Below, piece by piece: positions 17,810 through 25,801 of a stretch of DNA of 33,105 nt. The position numbers and the translations under genes are program-made. The notes under the pieces are model-generated. The model did no database searches, was not told the DNA's origin, and worked only from the letters and a program-made list of their open reading frames with translations. The stretch is taken from assembly GCA_003136975.1 (NCBI GenBank), contig PLEG01000247.1:1-33105 (forward strand). Reading direction: 5' to 3'. The first letter of the stretch is position 1. Each line of letters opens with the position of its first letter. Source of the DNA: Gemmatimonadota bacterium (GTDB lineage Bacteria > Gemmatimonadota > Gemmatimonadetes > Gemmatimonadales > Gemmatimonadaceae).

Positions 17810-18616
17810 ATGCATCACGGTGATGTACCACTGCGCGGACCGGAGCTTGTCACGCGTTTTCTGTTGCTTGGGGCGGTCACGGTTCCGCTCGCGCTCATGG
17901 TCGCGTGCTCTCCATCGCCGGTGACGCTGGGGAGCATGAGCTATCCGGCGTCGCCAGTGCTCGACCCGCATCCGCCAGTCGCGTCGGCCCCAAATGGCGC
18001 GTGCGCCGGCTCACTCCGCACCGCCCAATCCGGTCCGGATGTGTACGGCGCCTGGTGGGAGATCCGCGACGACAGCAGCTCGATTCTCATGGTGTGACGC
18101 TCCACCGACAGCGGCAAAACGTGGAGCATTGCCCAGCCGGCGGACACGCTGGACCGGTCCCGCCGCGGCTGCACTCGGCCGGCGCCAGCGATCGCCGCCG
18201 ATAGCTCGACGAACTACGTGGACATCGCGTACTTCCTCGAGGCGCAGGAGGGACCGGGTGTTTTCTTCACCCACAGCATGGACGCGCGCCACCTGGGAGT
18301 GGGGGACGGGATCTTCCACGCGCCCGTTCCCGTAGTGTATGGCGACAAGGCCGCGAACGTGTCTGTTGCGGCGATGGGCGATCAGGTTGCGGTCGCGTAC
18401 GAGGAGCCGAACGGCGATCAGTCGATGGTCGGACTGGCGTTGTCGCGTACCATGGGCCACATCTTCGAGCAGCGCTTGCTCGTGTCCCAGGCAGATCTGC
18501 CAGCGCGCGATCCGGTCGTGGCGATGCGAGGTGATTCCGTAACCGTTCAGTGGTCGGAGCGACCCGATTCGATGCAGACCGGAGGCCGTGTCGCGGTGCG
18601 TTTCGCGACGTGGTAG
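17810..18616 (+). pseudogene. BNR/sialidase-like lipoprotein interrupted by a single in-frame TGA (18095-18097)
   Basis: ORFs 17810-18097 and 18218-18616 are in the same frame. The intervening translation is coherent (...WWEIRDDSSSILMV*RSTDSGKTWSIAQPADTLDRSRRGCTRPAPAIAADSSTNYVDIAYFLEAQEGPGVFFTHSMD...). STDSGKTW matches the Asp-box. Confidence 0.7.
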
Positions 18617-18660
18617 AGCTTGATGTTGCGCGCACGCAAGTGTGCTCGACGGCGTCCGCG

Positions 18661-18693
18661 CTGGGCAATTCGGGGGTAGAATTGCGTTCCCAG
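18661..18693 (+). other. Imperfect stem-loop in the 5' intergenic region of the SWIB gene
   Basis: ctggg-caattc-gggggta-gaattg-cgtt-cccag; two stacked stems separated by a 4-nt one-sided bulge. Confidence 0.35.
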
Positions 18694-18803
18694 AGTGAAA
18701 AAATGGTACTTTCATAGGGGAATTCGTCGTTTCCCTATTGCGCGACGCTCTCTAGGATATAGCTTGCTCCCCGTCCGGAATTTCCGCACTCACAGGAGAT
18801 TGT

Positions 18804-19178
18804 ATGCCAGCGAAGAAGAAGAGCACGGCCAAGAAGTCGCCAGCGAAGAAGGCTGCCACGAAGAAGGTGGCAGCAAAGAAGGCCCCAGCCAAGAAGAAGG
18901 CGCCAGCCAAGAAGGCAGCTGCTCGTAAGCCGAATGCAGCGTTCATGAAGGCGATGACGCCTTCGCCCGAGCTCGCCGCTGTTGTCGGCAGCAAGCCGAT
19001 GCCGCGCACGGAGATCACCAAGAAGCTGTGGGTGTATATCAAGAAGAACAATCTGCAGGACCCCAAGGAGCGCCGCATGATCAATGCGGACGACAACCTC
19101 AGGGCAGTATTCAACGGCAAGAAGCAGGTGTCGATGTTCGACATGACCAAGCTTGTCAACAAGCACCTCAAGGACTGA
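18804..19178 (+). CDS. SWIB/MDM2 domain protein with lysine/alanine/proline-rich histone H1-like N-terminus
   Basis: SD aggag upstream. MPAKKKSTAKKSPAKKAATKKVAAKKAPAKKKAPAKKAAARKP followed by SWIB core MPRTEITKKLWVYIKKNNLQDPKERRMINADDNLRAVFNGKKQVSMFDMTKLVNKHL. Confidence 0.95.
   Translation: MPAKKKSTAKKSPAKKAATKKVAAKKAPAKKKAPAKKAAARKPNAAFMKAMTPSPELAAVVGSKPMPRTEITKKLWVYIKKNNLQDPKERRMINADDNLRAVFNGKKQVSMFDMTKLVNKHLKD
18810..18930 (+). repeat. Low-complexity direct repeats encoding KK-A/P tail
   Basis: Iterated (g)ccagc(g/c)aagaagg(c) units encoding PAKKK/AAKKA. Confidence 0.8.
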
Positions 19179-19193
19179 TCAGGCGGTAATTGA

Positions 19194-19985
19194 GTGTCGA
19201 ACGGAGTACTGAAGGGGCGCGCCGGTAAAGCGCGCCCCTTCGCACAACAGTCGCCCGGCCATGTGATTTGGGAAAACGTGAAGGGATTCGCGATAGTCAT
19301 CGCGATCTTTCTTGCGTTCCGCGCGTTCATAGCTGAGGCATATCGAATTCCTTCGGGCAGCATGATCCCAACGCTGCTGGTAGGCGATTGGTTGTTCGTC
19401 AACAAGATCGTGTACGGTCCGCACGTACCATTCACCAATTCGCGGCTACCTGGCCCCAGCGAACCGCGGAAGGGTGACGTCGTCGTGTTCGTCTCGCCCT
19501 ACCAGGCAGACGAGGCAGCTCGCGGCGACGACCCAACGCCGACGCTGGTCAAGCGCCTGATCGGAACTGGTGGTGACACGCTCTATATGCGCCATGCGGT
19601 GCTGTTTGTGAACGGTGTGGAGTCGGATCGTCCGGCTTCAGCCATCGCGCCATCGCTTCAGACGCCGGCGCAGCCTGATTATCCGGACCCGCTCTTTCAG
19701 TGGCAGAATCGCTTCGCGCCTGCAACGTCGCGCTTCGGTGCGGCGCCGGCGGAACCGTCTCACGACAACTGGGGTCCAATCGTTGTACCAGCCAATCATT
19801 TTTTCATGATGGGCGACAATCGGTACGACTCCAAGGACAGCCGGTACTGGGGCTTCGTTCCACGAGAGAATGTGCGCGGACGTCCGATGTTCGTGTACTA
19901 CTCGTACAACGCGGATGACTCGGACCGGCCGTTGCCGTTCATCACCGACATCCGTTGGTCACGACTGGGACATTGGATCAGGTAG
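19194..19985 (+). CDS. lepB: Signal peptidase I
   Basis: FRAFIAEAYRIPSGSMIPTLLVGDWLFVNKIVYG (Ser box), LVKRLIGTGGDTL (Lys box), FFMMGDNRYDSKDSRYWGFVPRENVRGR. The true start may be downstream (e.g. GTG 19263). Confidence 0.95.
   Translation: MSNGVLKGRAGKARPFAQQSPGHVIWENVKGFAIVIAIFLAFRAFIAEAYRIPSGSMIPTLLVGDWLFVNKIVYGPHVPFTNSRLPGPSEPRKGDVVVFVSPYQADEAARGDDPTPTLVKRLIGTGGDTLYMRHAVLFVNGVESDRPASAIAPSLQTPAQPDYPDPLFQWQNRFAPATSRFGAAPAEPSHDNWGPIVVPANHFFMMGDNRYDSKDSRYWGFVPRENVRGRPMFVYYSYNADDSDRPLPFITDIRWSRLGHWIR
19211..19241 (+). terminator. Strong 12-bp hairpin at the 5' end of the annotated lepB frame
   Basis: gaaggggcgcgc-cggtaaa-gcgcgccccttc, perfect stem, 32 nt after the SWIB stop; same GAAGG...CCTTC architecture as the other hairpins here. 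Confidence 0.6.
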
Positions 19986-20500
19986 GAACAGGGACAGAGC
20001 ATCACCACGCTCCACGGAGCGTATGGCACCGAATCGCCGCATCACTGGTCGAGATGGCGATCATTGCTGGAGTCATCGTGCGAGTGCTGCACGTTGTCTC
20101 CAACGCTCACGGCGAACAACTGGACTGGCATTCGTTCGTCGGAACGTTCATAGCGGTCCCTGTAATCCTGCTTGCGCTCGCGACGATCCACCTTGCGAGC
20201 TACCCGCTTCACCAATGGGTCTGGCGCGCCCCAGCGTTCGCGCTGGTCGAGTCTGCGGTCGAATCCATACTTAGTCTCGCGCTCATCGCCGCGGGCCGCG
20301 AGCGATGGGGTACCGGCCGCGCCGTGTTCGGCGACTGGCCCGCCATGGCTGCGACGACCTTCCTCACCCGCTTCGGCATGATCTGCGTATTCGCCCTCGT
20401 ACTCGGCGGCGTCGCACAGTTTGTTCGGCGGCGTGAGATACACGCGGAGCGAAAGAAGGGACACCACCCCGGGGGTGTCGAGCGCCGGTCTGGTGACTAG
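19955..20500 (+). CDS. Hypothetical membrane protein
   Basis: Four hydrophobic segments; overlaps the lepB end; start codon uncertain. Confidence 0.55.
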   Translation: MVTTGTLDQVGTGTEHHHAPRSVWHRIAASLVEMAIIAGVIVRVLHVVSNAHGEQLDWHSFVGTFIAVPVILLALATIHLASYPLHQWVWRAPAFALVESAVESILSLALIAAGRERWGTGRAVFGDWPAMAATTFLTRFGMICVFALVLGGVAQFVRRREIHAERKKGHHPGGVERRSGD

Positions 20501-20533
20501 CTTATTTCTAGTAATCACCACTGAGGGCCAATC

Positions 20534-20950
20534 ATGTACGATGAACGACTAGTTACTCCGATGCGCGCCGAGCTGACGCGCCTTGGCGTTGAAGAGATGC
20601 GCACCGCCGCAGAGGTGGACGCGAAGTTGAAGGATTCCAAGGGAACCACGCTCGTGGTGGTGAACTCTGTCTGCGGATGCGCGGCGCGCAATGCCCGTCC
20701 AGCCGTAGCCAAGGCGATCACCAACGCGAAGAAGCCAGATACACTCACGACGGTTTTCGCCGGTCAGGACGTTGATGCCGTGCAACGCGCACGCAGCTAC
20801 TTCCTCGGCTATCCGCCCTCGTCGCCACAGATCGGGCTGCTCAAGGACGGCAAGATCGTTTACATGCTCGAGCGTCACCAGATCGAAGGCCGCTCGTCCG
20901 ACGACATCGCGACCGACCTCACGCACGCGTTCGATCAGTACTGTGCGTAA
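20534..20950 (+). CDS. BrxA/BrxB family bacilliredoxin (YphP/YqiW-like)
   Basis: MYDERLVTPMRAELTRLGVEEMRTAAEVD..., VVNSVCGCAARNARP with CGC active site, FLGYPPSSPQIGLLKDGKIVYMLERHQIEG. Confidence 0.94.
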   Translation: MYDERLVTPMRAELTRLGVEEMRTAAEVDAKLKDSKGTTLVVVNSVCGCAARNARPAVAKAITNAKKPDTLTTVFAGQDVDAVQRARSYFLGYPPSSPQIGLLKDGKIVYMLERHQIEGRSSDDIATDLTHAFDQYCA

Positions 20951-20971
20951 GCGAAAAAGACTTTAGGATGT

Positions 20972-21004
20972 GAAGAAGGGCCGGCGTTGAGCCGGCCCTT
21001 CTTC
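20972..21004 (+). terminator. Intrinsic terminator-like hairpin
   Basis: gaagaagggccggc-gttga-gccggcccttcttc, perfect 14-bp stem. Confidence 0.85.
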
Positions 21005-21038
21005 ACTAATTGCGCGGATGACGAGTTTTTGGAAAGTA

Positions 21039-21107
21039 TCGTCATCCTCGCCGAAGGCGGGGATCCATGGACGATGGTGTCGGCATGCACCCCACTTCGC
21101 AGGAGTC
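21039..21107 (+). repeat. Composite REP-like palindromic repeat, copy B
   Basis: tcgtcatcctcgccgaaggcggggatccatgg, about 29 nt, then gcaggagtc. Confidence 0.65.
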
Positions 21108-21112
21108 GAGAG

Positions 21113-22456
21113 TCAGGACGCGAAGATCCATCTCCGCAACTCCGACAACGTCGGTCGTTTGCCATACATCAGTAGTCCGACACGATATATCCGTCCAGCC
21201 AGCCACACCGCGCCGACGCAACTCGCCATCAGGATCACGATACTTCCCACTACCTGAATGAGTGGCACATGAGTAATCGCCATTCGTACCGGCATTATGA
21301 TCGGCGACGAGAACGGCAACAGCGACATGGTGACAGCGAGCTGACTGGTGGGATTCGCGGTGACGGGAGAGATGAGGACTGCCGTCAGCACCAGCAATAT
21401 GATGACCGGGAATGCCGCCTGGCGCGCATCCTGTTCGCTTCCCACAGTTGCGCCGACCGCCGCGTATAGCGAGCCGTAAAATACGATCCCGAGCACGAAG
21501 AAGAGCAGTACGAGTGCCACCCAACTCAAGGGTGTGGCGACGAGCGCGGCGAGCATGTCGGATGAACCAAATCCGCCACTGGCGGCGGACGCTTGCGCTT
21601 TCGCAACAGCGGGAGCGCCGAAGAGGATCGTACGGGCGGAGATCAGCGCGATGGTACCGCCAACCCACACGAGCTGCTGTGTGAGCCCAACGGCAGTAAC
21701 CCCCAGCACCTTTCCCGCGAGCAAGGTTTCTGGCTTTACACTCGAAATCACTATCTCCGACACCCGCGACATCTTTTCCTCGATCACTCCGCTGAGCATG
21801 TTTTGCCCCAGCAAAATGATGGACATGTAGAGGAAGAAAGCGACGATCGTCGCAATGACCACTTTTGCAGGAGACGATATGTCGCGCCCTGAATCGCTTA
21901 TCGATTCAGCCCGCAGTACCGGAATCGGCACGGCAACGACGCTGTCCACGGCGGCAGCGGATAGACCGCCCGCCTGCATGCGCAGAGCGATGAGGCCCGA
22001 TCTGACAGCGTTCGCAATTGTAACGCGATCGACGCGGGAGTCTGCCCGTCGTCCCGCGTATGTTACGGTGTCACTGCGTAGCGTACTTGAATCGAGAACG
22101 ACGTAGCCATTCGCGAGCCGGCGCGACACCTCAGTCGTGGCGGCGGCTCGCGCCTGGACGAGTGAATCTGGGTCGACAATGCGCACATCGGCAGTGGATC
22201 CACCCTCTGACGAAGTCTGCATTACCGCTAGTGACCGAGCTACGAAATTGCCCAGGCCGTGATTCGTGGCGTCGAGAATCAATACCCGTGGCGCCACGGA
22301 CTTCGCGTCCCTGCTCATCACGAGCAGGGGAAGAAACGTGATCCCCGCGAACAGCAACGGCGCAAAGAGAGTGGAGATCATGAACCACCTGGTACGTACG
22401 CGCTCAATGTATTCGCGCCGCACTATCGCCCAGAGCTTCGAGCCCGTATCAGCCAT
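21113..22456 (-). CDS. ABC-2 type exporter permease (NatB-like)
   Basis: LWAIVRREYIERVRTRWFMISTLFAPLLF..., ISGVIEEKMSRVSEIVISSVKPETLLAGKVLGVTAVGLTQ-type motif; ATG (MADTGSK) at 22456. Confidence 0.9.
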   Translation of the reverse strand: MADTGSKLWAIVRREYIERVRTRWFMISTLFAPLLFAGITFLPLLVMSRDAKSVAPRVLILDATNHGLGNFVARSLAVMQTSSEGGSTADVRIVDPDSLVQARAAATTEVSRRLANGYVVLDSSTLRSDTVTYAGRRADSRVDRVTIANAVRSGLIALRMQAGGLSAAAVDSVVAVPIPVLRAESISDSGRDISSPAKVVIATIVAFFLYMSIILLGQNMLSGVIEEKMSRVSEIVISSVKPETLLAGKVLGVTAVGLTQQLVWVGGTIALISARTILFGAPAVAKAQASAASGGFGSSDMLAALVATPLSWVALVLLFFVLGIVFYGSLYAAVGATVGSEQDARQAAFPVIILLVLTAVLISPVTANPTSQLAVTMSLLPFSSPIIMPVRMAITHVPLIQVVGSIVILMASCVGAVWLAGRIYRVGLLMYGKRPTLSELRRWIFAS

Positions 22457-23246
22457 GTCCGCGTATTCCCGGCTCGACGCCTGTTGCACCAACGCGTTGT
22501 AGGAAAATGTCGTACAGCGATGGCTGTACCATGACCGTGCGCTCCACTGGCGGACCGCCATATTGTGTCTTCACGTCCGCGACCGTTCCGTCCAGAATCT
22601 TTTCGCCGTGCGCTATTATGCACACCGAATCGCACATCGACTCAGCGTTTTCGATTACGTGCGTGCTGAAGATCACCGTTTTTCCGCGGCGCTTGAGATC
22701 CATCACGGAATCCTTTAGCGCCTGTGCGTTGACGGGATCGAGTCCGCTGAATGGCTCGTCGAGAATCACGAGATCGGGATCGTGCACCAGCGCACCGATG
22801 AACTGCGCTTTCTGCTGCATTCCGCGTGACAGCTCTTCAACTTTCGCCGCTCCCCAGTCGCGCTCATCGGTGCGAAGAGCCAGACGATCGAGCCACCGGT
22901 CGATGCGCTGGTCCGCGTCGTGCGCCGGAACGCCTTTGAGCGCTGCGAGGAATTTGAGCACGTCGCGCACCTTCATCTTCCGGTACAGGCCCCGCTCTTC
23001 CGGGAGGTAGCCAATGCGATTGGTCAGTCCAGGAGAGGTGGCCGGGACGCCAAGAACGTTGATGGTTCCCGTGTCGGGCTCGATTATGTTGAGGACCATC
23101 CGGATAGTCGTCGTCTTGCCGGCGCCATTGGGACCGAGCAGGGCATAGACCGAACCGGTTGGGACCGCAAGGGACAGGTCGCGCACCGCCACGTGGCCAG
23201 CGTACTGCTTGTTGACGTGACTAGCTTCGATTGCGTTTTGGGTCAT
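22449..23246 (-). CDS. ABC transporter ATP-binding protein (NatA-like)
   Basis: Walker A LLGPNGAGKTTTIRM, signature LSRGMQQKAQF, Walker B LVILDEPFSGLDP. Overlaps the permease start. Confidence 0.96.
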   Translation of the reverse strand: MTQNAIEASHVNKQYAGHVAVRDLSLAVPTGSVYALLGPNGAGKTTTIRMVLNIIEPDTGTINVLGVPATSPGLTNRIGYLPEERGLYRKMKVRDVLKFLAALKGVPAHDADQRIDRWLDRLALRTDERDWGAAKVEELSRGMQQKAQFIGALVHDPDLVILDEPFSGLDPVNAQALKDSVMDLKRRGKTVIFSTHVIENAESMCDSVCIIAHGEKILDGTVADVKTQYGGPPVERTVMVQPSLYDIFLQRVGATGVEPGIRGHG

Positions 23247-23254
23247 TAACGCCA

Positions 23255-23260
23255 AATATA
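23255..23260 (-). promoter_or_regulatory. Putative -10 (TATATT) for a leaderless natA-like transcript
   Basis: Reverse-strand TATATT lies 8 nt before ATG 23246 (TATATTtggcgttaATG). Confidence 0.45.
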
Positions 23261-23399
23261 GGGTCGTTGGGCTCGCACCGGGCTCGTCATACGTCGGCCG
23301 GCGCGGGGTTTGCGCAGGGGTAGGGCGTTACCGCACTTTTGCTGCAGCTTACTTACTCAACGTTTTAGTTCGTACAAACCTGCCTCACGGACCGCAAGA

Positions 23400-24050
23400 A
23401 TGAGCTGGCCATCCTTACACGCTCTCGTCAATCACTTCCCGATAGTTCTCACGGTCATCGGCGCGCTGGCAGTGTTGCTTGCGGCGATGTATGAGCGTAG
23501 AGGCATCTGGATGTACGCGTTATCCACGCTCACACTCGCCGGACTCACGATATACCCAGCGTCGTTCACCGGCGAGCGGGCGTCTGGCGCCGTGCGGCAT
23601 GCGTGGTACATCGCGCCGGGTGCCGTTCATTCCCACTCAGCGGCGGCGGACATCACGCTGTGGGTTGTTGGGGTAACTGGAGTCCTGGCGCTGCTCTCGT
23701 TGATAACGCTCGCAAGAACGCGGGAAGCGCTGTCGCCGGCCAGGGGGTTTCGAATTCTCGTCGGGCTCGGTGCGCTGGCTTCGATATGCGCGGTCGCCTA
23801 CACCGGCTATCTAGGCGGTAAGATCGTTATCGAGTCGCCGATTCTGGCCAGCCCAACACCGCCGATTATCCCTGTGTCGCTACCCACCACGAGCTCGGTG
23901 CAGGTGCCCGGGCAGACCATGGCGCAACCGGGTACGTTGCCCGCACCGGTTGGCACAACACAGCAGCCGGCACCGCTTCCGCAAGCTCCCATACCACAGA
24001 CTGCCGTGCCGCAAACGCAGACGCAGATACCGGCGCCGCGAAAGCCGTAA
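23400..24050 (+). CDS. Membrane protein, DUF2231-like, with Pro/Gln-rich C-terminal tail
   Basis: LHALVNHFPIVLTVIGALAVLLAAMYERR..., VAYTGYLGGKIV; tail PVGTTQQPAPLPQAPIPQTAVPQTQTQIPAPRKP. Confidence 0.7.
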   Translation: MSWPSLHALVNHFPIVLTVIGALAVLLAAMYERRGIWMYALSTLTLAGLTIYPASFTGERASGAVRHAWYIAPGAVHSHSAAADITLWVVGVTGVLALLSLITLARTREALSPARGFRILVGLGALASICAVAYTGYLGGKIVIESPILASPTPPIIPVSLPTTSSVQVPGQTMAQPGTLPAPVGTTQQPAPLPQAPIPQTAVPQTQTQIPAPRKP

Positions 24051-24060
24051 GGCGGGACTG

Positions 24061-24861
24061 GTGCGCGTCGTCGTAGGCCGGTTCACTCTCGCGCACGGTG
24101 CTGCATGGGTGTTAGGCGCGGCGCTGCTTCTGTTTCTCGCAGTTCCGATAATCCTTCTCGTCGTGCTTGGCGCGGCGGGGATAGGCGAGGCACTGCGCGA
24201 CCACGAGACAATCGCCGCCTTGGAGATGACGTTCGGGACCGCGGCAGTGGCGACAGTGCTCGCGGCCTTGTGCGGATCACCGATCGCGTACGCGTTGTCG
24301 CGACGATCATTTCGCGGACGCACACTGATTGCCGCTGTAGTCGATCTCCCGCTGTTGATTCCCCACCCCGTGGCTGGAATCGCGATTCTGTTACTGATCA
24401 GTCGCAATACGACGTTCGGTAGCGCGCTTCTGGATCTTGGTTTGCGCGTTGTCGGCACTCCAGCCGGCATCGTTGCCGCAATGCTCTTTGTGTCGGCGCC
24501 GCTTTACATAAGCGCCGCGCGTGAGGCCTTCGCGCGCGTCGATCGGCGCTATGAGTTCGTAGCCCGCACGCTGGGTGACACGCCATGGGCTGCATTCCGG
24601 CGAGTGACGCTTCCGCTTTCGCGGCGCGGTCTCGCCTCAGCGACGATCGTCACGTGGGCGCGGGCCGTGAGCGAGTTCGGCGCCGTGGTCGTACTCGCGT
24701 ACAATCCGAAAGTGGTGAGTGTCCTCAGCTACGATCGCTTCACGACCGGAGGACTCCGCGATGCGCTTCCAATCGCCGCGACGCTGGTACTCGTGTCGCT
24801 CGTGCCGTTGATTGCGCTTCGTGCGCTTCGCTATGATCGAAGCAATGAGGCAGTGTCGTGA
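24061..24861 (+). CDS. ABC transporter permease, molybdate/tungstate (ModB/WtpB-like) type
   Basis: MTFGTAAVATVLAALCGSPIAYALSRRSFRGRTLIAAVVDLPLLIPHPVAGIAIL, EAFARVDRRYEFVARTLGDTPWAAFRRVTLPLSRRG, RAVSEFGAVVVLAYNPK; GTG start 24061. Confidence 0.85.
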   Translation: MRVVVGRFTLAHGAAWVLGAALLLFLAVPIILLVVLGAAGIGEALRDHETIAALEMTFGTAAVATVLAALCGSPIAYALSRRSFRGRTLIAAVVDLPLLIPHPVAGIAILLLISRNTTFGSALLDLGLRVVGTPAGIVAAMLFVSAPLYISAAREAFARVDRRYEFVARTLGDTPWAAFRRVTLPLSRRGLASATIVTWARAVSEFGAVVVLAYNPKVVSVLSYDRFTTGGLRDALPIAATLVLVSLVPLIALRALRYDRSNEAVS

Positions 24862-25484
24862 TAGAGTGCCGCGGTATCCACGCATGCGTCGGCAACTTCT
24901 CGCTGCGAGATGTGTCATTCGTGATCCCGGCGGGCGCGCACGCCGTTCTCACCGGGCCCACCGCATCAGGCAAAACCACGCTGCTGGAGTTGATAGCCGG
25001 CGCTCTCACGCCCACCGGGGGCGAGATTAGAGTGAGTGACGTGGATGTTACCTTCACCGCGCCGGAATTGCGCAGTGTGGGCCTGGTGCCGCAGCATGGT
25101 TATCTCTTTCCACACCTCAACGTGCGCCAGAACATGGAGTACGGTGCCAGTGACAGGAGCGCGGTGTCAGATGTCGCGCGTCGATTTGGCGTCGATCATC
25201 TCATGGACCGTTCAGTCGCTTCGTTGAGCGGTGGCGAACGCCAACTTGTGGCACTCTGTCGAGCGCTCGCACCGCGGCCGACGGTGCTGCTACTGGATGA
25301 GCCGTTGTCCGCACTGGATGTAAGTCGTCGCGACGCAGCGTTGCGCCAATTCGCGCTGCTGCAGAGCGAGAGTGCTCTCACAGTGCTTCACGTGACGCAT
25401 CAGGAGACTGACACCGCGTTTGCAACCGTACGACTGGAAATGGCGGATGGCATTCTTGCCAGCGTCGGAGTTACGCAGACCTGA
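24858..25484 (+). CDS. ABC transporter ATP-binding protein (ModC/WtpC-like)
   Basis: Walker A TGPTASGKTTLLELIAG, LVPQHGYLFPHLNVRQNMEYG, signature LSGGERQLVALCRALA, Walker B VLLLDEPLSALD; overlaps the permease stop. Confidence 0.92.
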   Translation: MIECRGIHACVGNFSLRDVSFVIPAGAHAVLTGPTASGKTTLLELIAGALTPTGGEIRVSDVDVTFTAPELRSVGLVPQHGYLFPHLNVRQNMEYGASDRSAVSDVARRFGVDHLMDRSVASLSGGERQLVALCRALAPRPTVLLLDEPLSALDVSRRDAALRQFALLQSESALTVLHVTHQETDTAFATVRLEMADGILASVGVTQT

Positions 25485-25507
25485 CGCCGCTCAAGCGCGC
25501 GTAACCA

Positions 25508-25801
25508 CTACAACCGGTCGAGCTTCTCCACTCCGGTACCCGCTGCCCACGGAAGTAGCTCGTACTGAGCCATTCCATTCTTGACATACGGATCGTTGTC
25601 TCGGATCGCGTCGAGAGTTGCGTGCACCGCATCGTCCGGCACTCGCAGCAATAATGCGCCACCGCTACGCGGATCCAAAGGCCCCGAAGCGAGCACTGTC
25701 CCTGCGTCATACAGCGTGCGCAGATAGGCGCGATGCGCATCGACAACGGCGAGCACCTCGTCCAGCGGACGGCGGTATCGAATGATCGCTATCGCGTACA
25801 T
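25508..25801 (-). CDS. YCII-related domain protein
   Basis: AHRAYLRTLYDAGTVLASGPLDPRSGGALLLRVPDDAVHATLDAIRDNDPYVKNGMAQYELLPW; TGATG coupling to sufU. Confidence 0.88.
   Translation of the reverse strand: MYAIAIIRYRRPLDEVLAVVDAHRAYLRTLYDAGTVLASGPLDPRSGGALLLRVPDDAVHATLDAIRDNDPYVKNGMAQYELLPWAAGTGVEKLDRL

Noticed and set aside
18095-18097. Selenocysteine interpretation of the in-frame TGA
   Set aside because: No Cys-homolog context, no redox motif, and no obvious bacterial SECIS-like stem-loop directly downstream; kept only as a generic nonsense/recoding finding.
20492-20519. GGTGACTAG-cttattt-CTAG-TAA-TCACC bulged hairpin before the bacilliredoxin gene
   Set aside because: Includes the stop codon of the upstream ORF and needs a 3-nt bulge; could be an operator or terminator but evidence is thin.
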